Assembly: GCA_031216915.1 (NCBI GenBank)
Contig: CM062292.1
Location: forward strand, 1,050,457-1,114,456
Length of the DNA stretch: 64,000 bases
Direction: 5' to 3'
From: Pictodentalium vernedei
Lineage: Eukaryota; Mollusca; Scaphopoda; Dentaliida; Dentaliidae
Position 1 is the stretch's first letter; every line of letters starts with the position of its first letter. The position numbers and the translations under genes were made by a program. Shown here piece after piece: positions 54,985-64,000 of this stretch. Below the pieces are notes generated by a model, which was given only the letters and a program-made list of their open reading frames with translations, was not told the origin of the DNA and ran no database searches.

Positions 54985-56150
54985 ACTTTACCATAGTAAC
55001 TCCCATAGTAAATCAGTTTTTATCACATTAAAAACTTCCATAGTAATTGCAATAATATATCAGTTTTTATCACATTAAAAACTCTACCATAGTAATTCCC
55101 ATAGTAAATCAGTTTTTATCACATTAAAAACTCTACAATAGTAATTCCCATCGTAAATCAGTTTTTATCACATAGTAATTCACCTAGTATATCAGTTTTT
55201 ATCACATTAAAAACTCTACCATAGTAATTCCCATAGTATATCAGTTTTTATCACATTAAAAACTATACCATAGTAATTCCCATAGTAAATCAGGTTTTAT
55301 CACATTAAAAACTCTACCATAGTAATTCCCATAGTAAATCAGTTTTTATAACATTAAAAACTCTACCATAGTAATTCCCTTAGTAAAACAGTTTTTATCA
55401 CATTAACAACTCTGCTATAGTAATTCCCTTAGTAAATTAGTTTTTCTACCATAGTAATTCCCATAGTAAATCACTTTTTTATCACATTAAAAACTTTACC
55501 ATAGTAATTTCCCAGAGTATATCAGTTTTTATCACATTAAAAACTATACTATAGTAATTCCCATAGTATATCAGTTTTTATCATCTACTATATCAATTCC
55601 CATAGTATGCATGGTTTTATCACATTAAAAACACTACCATAGTAATTTCTATAGTATATCAGTTTTTATCGCATTAAAAACTCTACCATAGTAATTTCTA
55701 TAGTATATCAGTTTTTATCGCATTAAAAACTCTACCATAGTAATTTCTATAGTATATCAGTTTTTATCGCATTAAAAACTCTACCATAGAAATTTCTATA
55801 GTATAACAGTTTTTATCACATTAAAAACTCTACCATAGTAATTTCTATAGTATATCAGTTTTTATCACATTAAAAACACTACCATAGTAATTTCTATAGT
55901 ATATCAGTTTTTATCACATTAAAAACTCTACCATAGTAATTTCTATAGTATATCAGTTTTTATCACATTAAAAACACTACCATAGTAATTTCTATAGTAT
56001 ATCAGTTTTTATCACATTAAAAACTCTACCATAGTAATTTCTATAGTATAACAGTTTTTATCACATTAAAAACACTACCATAGTAATTTCTATAGCAAAT
56101 CAGTTTATATCATATTGAAAACTCTACCGTATTAATTCCTATAGTATATC
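54985..56150. repeat. 49-bp minisatellite
   Basis: About 24 units: ATCACATTAAAAACTCTACC, ATAGTAATTCCCATAGTAAA and TCAGTTTTT. The left half uses TTCCCATAG, the right half TTTCTATAG, so amplification proceeded in at least two waves. Confidence 0.95.
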
Positions 56151-56504
56151 AATAGCCCAGCTATGGAATTTCAAACACTAATTTATAGTACATGTTTTTG
56201 AAATTGTTAACCTCCATTTTAGAATTAAAATATTGCCCCTCCCCCGATGTTAGTGATGATAACTTAACGTTTTTGCTTTTACCTTTTCTTTTTAACAGCA
56301 TTTTAACATTTCCATTTCGAAACTTTTGGATATATATGTACAATACACATCAGTTTTTAGCTGCCTAAAATGGGGTTGTACACATGGCCTTGGCCCTGCT
56401 TCGTTGAATGACTTTGGAAAGTTCAAATCCATCTAGTCTGCTTTATTGTCATTTTGACTATCAGTGGTTTTGAAAGCAAAAATAGGGGCGTTCAGAAGAT
56501 TGTA

Positions 56505-56835
56505 TTCTTCTTATTGGGGTTTAACGACACCTTCGATAGCGAGGGTCACCTCGTGTTGGACAGTTTTATGGCCGGTGGAAGCAGGAGTTCCCGGAGAGAA
56601 CCACCGAGCAACTAACCGATTCCCCCAACGAATACCAAGCTGCGCAGCCACGTTTAGCATTGGCAGATAAATACGCCATCAGTGTGCAGTAAGCCTTTAT
56701 ACACTTTGTCACCAGGCAATCTGGATTAAATGCCTTGTCCAAGGACACAACACATTTATCCCTGGTGTGGATCAACCCGTCGACCTTTAGGTTTGAAGTC
56801 CAATTTCATAGCCACTGAGCCACCACGCTCCAGGA
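56505..56835 (-). mobile_element. tRNA-derived SINE, diverged subfamily
   Basis: TTGGGGTTTAACGACACCTT, GTTCCCGGAGAGAACCACCG and CCTTGTCCAAGGACACAACA are in SINE order. The right end on the minus strand is GGAGCGTGGTGGCTCAGTGG, an A-box-like TGGCTCAGTGG. Many substitutions; clearly older than the copy at 48433. Confidence 0.8.
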
Positions 56836-56969
56836 ATTTTAAATATTAAATCAATACGTTTTGTTATTTGTTGTATCAAGTAACTTCTATCCTTGGAAAC
56901 CTCGGGAAGTGGAGCAGTGCTTGTTTACAGCGGCTAAATAATAAAAAAAATATTGTTTCACTGGTAAAA

Positions 56970-59580
56970 TAGGAACCAGTAACCAAGTCTTGGCATGGTG
57001 GTCCACTAAAATAGGACCGAGTAACCAAGTCTTGGCGTGGTGGTCCACTAAAATAGGACCCAATAACCAAGTCTTAGGGTGGTGGTCCACTAAAATAGGA
57101 TACAGTGATCAAGTCTTGGCGTGGTGGTCCACTAAAACAGGAACCAGTAACCAAGTCTTGGCGTGGTGGTCCACTAAAATTGGATCCAGTAATCAAGTCT
57201 TGGCGTGGTGGTCCACTAAAATAGGATCCAGTGACCAAGTCTTGGCTTGGTGGTCTACTAAAATTGGACCAGTAATCAAGTCTTGGAGTGGTGGTCCCCT
57301 AAAATAGGAACCAATAACCAAGTCTTGGCGTGATGGTCCACTAAAATAGGACCCAGTAATCAAGTCCTGGCATGGTGGTTCACTAAAATAGGACCCAGAA
57401 ACCAAGTCTTGGCGTGGTGGTTCACTAAAATAGGATCCAGTAACCAAGTCTTGGCGTGGTGGTCCACTAAAATAGGAAACAGTAATCAAGTCTTGGCATG
57501 GTGGTCCACTAAAATATGATCCAGTAACCATGTCTTGGCATGGTGGTCCACTAAAATAGGAAACAGTAATCAAGTCTTGGCATGGTGGTCCACTGAAAAA
57601 GGAACCAGTAACCAAGTGTTGGCGTGGTAGTCCACTAAAATACGACCCAGTAACCAAGTCTTGGCATGGTGGTCCACTAAAATAGGACCCGGTAACCAAG
57701 TCTTGGCGTGGTGGTTCACTAAAATAGGAACCAGTAACCAAATCTTTGCCTGTGGCGGTCCACTAAAATAGGAGCCAGTAATCAAGTCTTGGCATGGTGG
57801 TCCTCTAAAATAGGATCCAGCTTCCAAGTCTGGACGTGGTGGTCCACTAAAATAGGACCAGTATCCAAGTCTTGGCATGGTGGTCCACTAAAATAGGACC
57901 CAGTAACCAAGTTTTGGTGTGGTGGTCCACTAAAATAGGTCCCAGTAATCAAGTTTTGGCGTGGTGGTTCACTAAAATAGGATCCAGTAGTCAAGTCTTG
58001 GCGTGGTGGTCCACTAAAATAGGACCCGGTAAACAAGTCTTGGCATGGTGGACCACGAAAATCGGACCCAGTAACTAAGTCTTGGTATGGTGGTCCACTA
58101 AAATGGAATCCAGTAATCAAGTCTTGGCGTGGTGGTCTACTAAAATAGGATCCAGTAATCAAGTCTTGGCGTGGTGGTCCACTAAAATAGGACCCAGTAA
58201 ACACGTCTTGGCGTGGTGGTCCACTAAAATGGGACCAGTAACCAAGACTTGGCATGGTGGTCCACTGAAAAAGGAACCACTAACCAAGTGTTGGCGTGGT
58301 GGTCCACTAAAAATGGACCCATTAACCAAGTCATGGCATGGTGGTTCACTAAAATAGGACCCAGTAACCAAGTCCTGGCGTGGCGGTCCACTAAATTAGG
58401 ATCCAGTAACCAAGTCTTGGCATGGTGGTCCACTAAAATATGATTCAGGAACCAAGTCTTGGCGTGGTGGTTCACTAAAATAGGATCCAGTAGTCAAGTC
58501 TTGGCGTGGTGGTCCACTAAAATAGGAACCAGTAATCAAGTCTTGGCGTGGTGGTCCTCTAAAATAGGACCCATTAAACAAGTCATGGCATGGTGATCCA
58601 CGAAAATAGGACACCGTAACCAGTCTTTGTATGGTGGTCCACTAAAATAGGGTCCAGTAAAGAAGTCTTGGCGTGGTGGTCCACTAAAATAGGACCCAGT
58701 AACCAAGCCTTGGCATGGTGGTCCACTGAAAAAGGAACCAATAACCAAGTGTTGGCGTGGTTGTCACTAAAATAGTTCCCAGTAACCAAGTCTTGGCATG
58801 GTGGTCCACTGAAATATGACCCAGTAATCAAGTCTTGGCATGGTGGTCCACTAAAATAGGATCCAGTAACCAAGTCTTCGAATGGTGGTCCACTAAAATA
58901 GGACCCAGTAACCAAGTCTTGGAATGGTGGTCCACTAAAATAGGACCCAGTAACCAAGTCTTGGAATGGTTGTCCACTAAAATAGGACCCAGTAACCAAG
59001 TCTTGGCGTGGCGGTCGACTAAAATGGGACCTAGTAACCATGTCTTGGCATGGTGGTCCACTGAAAAAGGAACCAGTAACCAAGTGTTGGTGTGGTGGTC
59101 CACTAAAATAGGACCCAGTAACCAAGTCTTGGCATGGTAGTCCACTAAAATAGGACCCGGTAAACAAGTCTTTGCGTGGTGGTTCACTAAAATAGGACCC
59201 AGTAGCCAAGTCTTGGCATGGTGGTCAAATAAAATAGGATCCAGGAACCAAGTCTTGGCGTGGTGGTTCACTAAAATAGGATCGAGTAATAGTAATCAAG
59301 TCTTGGCATGGTGGTCCACTAAAATAGGATGCAGTAACCAACTCTTGGCGTGGTGGTCCACTAAAATAGGACCCAGTAACCAAGTCTTGGCGTGATGGTC
59401 CACTAAAATCGGACCCCGTAACCATGTCTTGGCGTGGTGGTCCACTAAAACAGGAACCAGTAACCAAGTGTTGGCGTGGTGGTCCACTAAAATAGGATCC
59501 AGTAATCAAGTCTTGGCGTGATGGTCCTCTAAAATAAGATCCAGTAATCAAGTCTTGGCATGGTGGTCCACTAAAATAGG
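56970..59580. repeat. 42-bp minisatellite
   Basis: About 62 units of GTCTTGGCGTGGTGGTCCAC, TAAAATAGGACCCAGTAACC and AA. Since 42 is divisible by three, several frames stay open on both strands for up to 208 codons (WWSTKIG... and SYFSGPP... peptides), interrupted wherever a unit gains or loses a base. These are not genes. Confidence 0.95.
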
Positions 59581-59984
59581 AAACATGGGTATTAAAGATT
59601 GGCTAAACTTCATTTTACGAACATCTCTCTAACCCAGAGTCGAAGATGGGGGGGGGGGGGGGGGGGGGGGGGTGGTGACGGCCCCACCAGCATTTTGCCA
59701 TAAAAAATCATGAAAAATTCAATCTTATTTGCGGAAAACCTGCAACATAGGTGGACAATTCTTTACGTGACTGAAAAAGCGTGTTTCAGTCAAAAGTTCC
59801 GACAAATATTTGTTGCCAAGAGGGTATAAACGCCCTCTAGGCCACTGAATGAAGGTGAACCTCTGACTAGTAAACACGAGAACTTCCTCTATCATCGATG
59901 CAGAGCAGAATGTTGATGCCAATGAAACCCCACAAACAAAACGTAACACGGGAATGGCTCGCTGTTTAATGGCATAGCTTCTAT
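59581..59984. other. Unassigned with poly-G run; left copy of a duplication
   Basis: A G run at 59648-59672. The segment 59838-59965 (GGCCACTGAATGAAGGTGAA, ACTAGTAAACACGAGAACTT) is repeated at 60219-60345, the two copies separated by the SINE at 59999. Confidence 0.65.
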
Positions 59985-59998
59985 TTTATTTATTTATT

Positions 59999-60117
59999 TT
60001 CCCGGTGGGAACCCTGAGAAGTGACGCTGTGCTTGTTTACTGTGAACTTAACTTCCCGTCCATGTTCCGGTCACAATTAGGCATTGCACAGAAATATGTG
60101 ACCTTAAACACTAATAA

Positions 60118-60156
<39 letters not shown>

Positions 60157-60170
60157 ATTAAATAAATAAG
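59999..60170 (+). mobile_element. SINE (second family), plus strand, long AAAT tail
   Basis: TTCCCGGTGGGAACCCTGAG head, AACTTAACTTCCCGTCCATG, then the mirrored ATGTGACCTTAAACAC part shared with the tRNA-derived family, and a pure (AAAT)n tail of about 55 bp at 60113-60168. It matches the insertion at 750-976 on the opposite strand. Confidence 0.75.
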
Positions 60171-60624
60171 TTGGGACAAATAACCAGTGTTTGGTGCAAA
60201 AATCAGAAGGAACGATATGCAGGCCACTGACTGAAGGTGTTCACCTGACTAGTAAACACGAGAACTTCCCCTATCATCATTGAAGAGCAGAATGTTCATA
60301 CCAATGGACTTCCATGAACAGAAGCTGACACAAAAATGGCTTTATGAAAACAGGAAATAAGTGTGCGGACAAAAATACATTTGGATTTGAGGAGGAATCA
60401 TTATAAAAAATGGCTGACATAAAGTGAAATTCAGTACAGTACAAAATGAAGAACAAATTATGAAAACTTCAGAAAGTTTGTTATTCGTTTGTTTATTGGA
60501 GTTTAACGACACTTTCAACAGCCAATGTAATATCAGCCCTAATAGTTAATTACACGGGGGGACCACTAAGCGGAAATTGTCAGAATCATCAAAGTACTTA
60601 CCTGTCACAAACATTGTTTAAGTA
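60171..60624. other. Right copy of a duplication and a SINE tail fragment
   Basis: 60219-60345 is the second copy described at 59838. At 60487-60530 TTTGTTTATTGGAGTTTAAC and GACACTTTCAACAGCCA is the tail-side fragment of the GGGGTTTAACGACAC SINE subfamily. Confidence 0.6.
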
Positions 60625-63600
60625 GTTGAATGAAAGACATAGCCCACCTTTACCTTTGAATGGAAGACCTAGCCCACCATTAACTTTGAATGAAAGACCT
60701 AGCCCACCATTAACTTTGAATGAAAGACCTAACCCACCATTAACTTTGAATGAAAGACCTAGCCCACTGCTAATGTTGAATGAAAGACCTAGCCCACCAT
60801 TAACTTTGAATGAAAGACCTAGCCCACCATTGACTTTGAATGAATGACCTAGCCCACTGTTAAATTTGAATGAAACACGTAGCCCACTGGTGACTTTGAA
60901 TGAAAGACCTAGCCCACCACAAACTTTGAATGAAAGACCTAACCTACCGATAATGTTGAATGAAAGACCTAGCCCACCATTAACTTTGAATGAAAGACCT
61001 AGCCCACCGTTAATGTAGAATGAAAGACCTAGCTCACAATTAAATTTGAATGAAAGACCTAGCCCACCATTAACTTTGAATGAAATACCTAGTCCACCGT
61101 TAGCTTTGGATAAAATACCTAGCCCACCGTTAACTTTGAATGAAAGACCTAGTCCACCATTGACTTTGAATGAATACGTAGCCCACCTTTAACTTTGAAT
61201 GAATGACCTAGCCCACCATTAACTTTGAATGAAAGACCTAGCCCACTGTTGAATTTGAATGAAAGACCTAGCCCACCGTTAACTTTGAATGATAGACCTA
61301 GCCTACTATTGACGTTGAATGAAAGACCTAGCCTAACATTAACATTGAATGAAAGACCTAGCCCACCATTAGCTTTGAATGAAAGACCTAGCCCAACATT
61401 GACTTTGAATGAAATACCTAGCCCATCGTTGACTTTGAATAAAAGATCTAGCCCACCGTTAACTTTGAATGAAATACCTAGCCCACTGTTGACTTTGAAT
61501 GAAAGACCTAGTCCACCGTTAACTTTGAATGAAAGACCTAGCCCACCGTTAATGTTGAATGAAATACCAAGCCCACAGTTGACTTTGAATGAAAGACCAA
61601 GCCCACCATTAACTTTGAATGAAAGACCTAGCCCACCGTTAATGTTGAATGAAAGACCTAGCTCACAATTAACTTTGAATGAAAGACCTAGCCCATCGTT
61701 AACTTTGAATGAAATACCTAGTCCACCGTTAACTTTGGATAAAATACCTAGCCCACCGTTAACTTTGAATGAAAGACCTAGCCCACCATTAACTTTGAAT
61801 GAAAGACCTAACCCACCATTAACTTTGAATGAAAGACCTAGCCCACTGCTAATGTTGAATGAAAGACCTAGCCCACCATTAACTTTGAATGAAAGACCTA
61901 GCCCACCATTGACTTTGAATGAATGACCTAGCCCACCGTTAACTTTGAATGAAAGACCTAGCCCACCATTAACTTTGAATGAAAGACCTAGCCCACCGTT
62001 AACTTTGAATGAAAGACATAGATGACCGTTGACTTTGAATGAAAGACCAAGCCCACTGTTAACTTCGAATGAAAGACCTAGCCCACCATTAACTTTGAAT
62101 GAAAGACCTAGCCCACTATTAACTTTGAATGAAAGACCTAGCCCACCATTACCTTTGAATGAAAGACCTAGCCCACCATTGACTTTTAATGGCAGACCTA
62201 GCCCACCATTACCTTTGAATGAAAGACCTAACCCACCGTTGACTTTGAATGAAAGACCTAGCCCACCATTAACTTTGAATGAAAGACCTAGCCCACTGTT
62301 AACTTTGAGTGAAAGACATAGATGACTGTTGACTTTGAATGAAAGACCTAGCCCACTGTTAACTTCGAATGAAAGACCTAGCCCACTATTAACTTTGAAT
62401 GAAAGACCTAGCCCACCATTACCTTTGAATGAAAGACCTAGCCCACCAGTGACTTTTAATGAAAGACCTAGCCCACCATTACCTTTGAATGAAAGACCTA
62501 ACCCACCGTTGATTTTGAATGAAAGACCTATCCCATCGTTAACTTTGAATGAAAGACCTAGCTCATTGTGAACTTTGAATGAAAAACCTAGCCCATCGTT
62601 AACTTTGAATGAAAGACCTAGCTCACTGTGAACTTTGAATGAAAGACCTAGTCCACCGTTGACTTTGAATGAAAGGCCTAGCCCACCGTTAACTTCGAAT
62701 GAAAGATCTAGCCCACCAATAATATTGAATGAAAGACCTAGCCCACCGTTAACTTTGAATGAAATACCTAGCCCACCATTAACATTGAATGAAATACCTA
62801 GCCCATTGTTAACTTTGAATGAAATACCTAGCCCACTGTTGACATTGAATGAAAGACCTAGTCCACCATTAACTTTGAATGAAAGACCTAGCCCACTGTT
62901 AATGTTGAATGAAACACCAAGCCCACTGTTGACTTTGAATGAAAGACCAAGCCCACCATTAACTTTGAATGAAAGACCTAGCCCACCGATAATGTTGAAT
63001 GAAAGATCTTGCTCACAATTAAGTTTGAATGAAAGACCTAGCCAACCGTTAACTTTGAATGAAATACCTAGTCCACTGTTAACTTTGGATAAAATACCTA
63101 GCCCACCGTTAACTTTGAATGAAAGACCTAGCCCACCATTGACTTTGAATGAAATACCTAGCCCACCTTTAACTTTGAATGAATGACCTAGCCCACCATT
63201 ACCTTTGAATGAAAGACCTAACCCACCGTTGACTTTGAATGAAAGACCTAGCCCACCATTAACTTTGAATGAAAGACCTAGCCCACCGTTAACTTTGAGT
63301 GAAAGACATAGATGACTGTTGACTTTGAATGAAAGACCTAGCCCACTGTTAACTTTGAATGAAAGACCTAGCCCACTATTAACTTTGAATGAAAGACCTA
63401 GCCCACCATTACCTTTGAATGAAAGACCTAGCCCACCATTGACTTTTAATGAAAGACCTAGCCCACCATTACCTTTGAATGAAAGACCTAACCCACCGTT
63501 GATTTTGAATGAAAGACCTAGCCCATCGTTAACTTTGAATGAAAGACCTAGCTCATTGTGAACTTTGAATGAAAAACCTAGCCCATCGTTAACTTTGAAT

Positions 63601-64000
63601 GAAAGACCTAGCTCACTGTGAACTTTGAATGAAAGACCTAGCCCATCGTTATCTTTGAATGAAAGACCTAGCCCACCATTAATTTTGAATGAAAGACCTA
63701 GCCCACCGTTGACTTTGAATGAAAGGCCTAGCCCACCATTAACTTCGAATGAAAGACCTAGCCCACCAATAATATTGAATGAAAGACCTAGCCCACCGTT
63801 AACTTTGAATGAAATACCTAGCACACCATTAACATTGAATGAAATACCTAGCCCACTGTTAACTTTGAATGAAATACCTAGCCCACTGTTGACATTGAAT
63901 GCAAGACCTAGTCCACCGTTAATGTTGAATGAAACACCAAGCCCACTGTTGACTTTGAATGAAAGACCAAGCCCACCTTTAACTTTGAATGAAAGACCTA
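60625..64000. repeat. 30-bp minisatellite running off the window
   Basis: More than 110 units of AATGAAAGACCTAGCCCACC plus ATTAACTTTG. From about 61170 to 64000 every unit is exactly 30 bp; the only length change seen is one base near 61170. On the minus strand this leaves an 891-codon frame (61149-63824) of ten-residue repeats LGLSFKVNGG. The plus strand has NERPSPPLTL repeats broken by a few TGA codons. Blocks of about 1 kb repeat in order (62011 onward and 63301 onward; 60722 onward and 61801 onward). A protein role is unproven. Confidence 0.95.

Larger units (their letters stand above)
53476..56330. repeat. Segmental repeat, three or four diverged copies
   Basis: A block with AAATTAAAATGC(T/G), a GTAAATTGTA-like part, an AGGAGATA part, GCCATTTTGACATTTTT-like text, ACGTCACCTCAA and GGTCATA(C/T)C recurs at about 53490, 54390 and 54840. 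The companion block CCCGATGCTAGTGATGCCAA recurs at about 54284, 54655 and 56240. Two of the copies contain minisatellites at the site just after GGTCATA. Confidence 0.7.

Noticed and set aside
56970-59580. Overlapping ORFs on both strands up to 208 codons
   Set aside because: Echoes of the 42-bp unit; both strands are equally open and frames change wherever a unit has an indel.
61225-63561. Plus-strand proline-rich ORFs (NERPSPPLTL repeats)
   Set aside because: Same 30-bp array read on the other strand, broken by stops, with no promoter or splice context.

Overview
This looks like a gene-poor stretch of an animal nuclear genome, most likely a marine invertebrate. The evidence is LINE and tRNA-derived SINE copies, hAT-, piggyBac- and mariner-style non-autonomous elements, splice-type signals, and no bacterial-type operons. 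The exact phylum cannot be fixed from the sequence. No complete conventional host gene is recognisable. A few exon-like islands are given at low confidence (3558-3641, 8813-8893, 14863-15008, about 51656-51850), plus one short TATA-driven ORF (49941-50063).

Layout. 1-2188: a 44-bp minisatellite interrupted by a SINE. 2189-16150: AT-rich sequence packed with hairpin MITEs. These include piggyBac-like elements (TTAA targets, CCCTTTACC ends), mariner-like elements (TA targets) and an AACCCA-rich family. 17155-17915: a 38-bp minisatellite inside a duplicated segment. 18000-21750: SINEs, MITEs and a 79-bp minisatellite. 22100-25860: a dead minus-strand LINE whose reverse-transcriptase domain is split by about 2.6 kb of 63-bp repeats, themselves copied from that domain. 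26570-30607: three adjoining minisatellites (62, 88 and 56 bp). 30608-33655: a 5'-truncated L1/Tx1-type LINE. 35870-41820: a degenerate array of roughly 430-bp units with recurrent poly-G runs, an internal 76-bp minisatellite and an inserted 1.3-kb hAT-type element. 42150-42980: a LINE ORF1 remnant. 43234-43769: a hAT-type MITE. About 45240-46060: an old Ty3/gypsy integrase-region fossil. 46150-53290: more hairpin elements, a full-length SINE with target duplications, and the 40-codon ORF. 53310-56150: three minisatellites (22, 61 and 49 bp) in a larger repeated segment. 56970-59580: a 42-bp array. 60625 to the window end: a 30-bp array that runs off the edge.

Minisatellites cover roughly 29 percent of the window by my addition of array lengths. 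Nearly all long ORFs here (891, 490, 233, 231, 208 codons and so on) are by-products of repeat units whose length is a multiple of three, or of units without stops, and should not be read as genes. The most notable observation is the origin of the 63-bp array: its unit encodes a 21-residue piece of the host LINE's reverse transcriptase, and the two ends of the array rejoin that domain in order.
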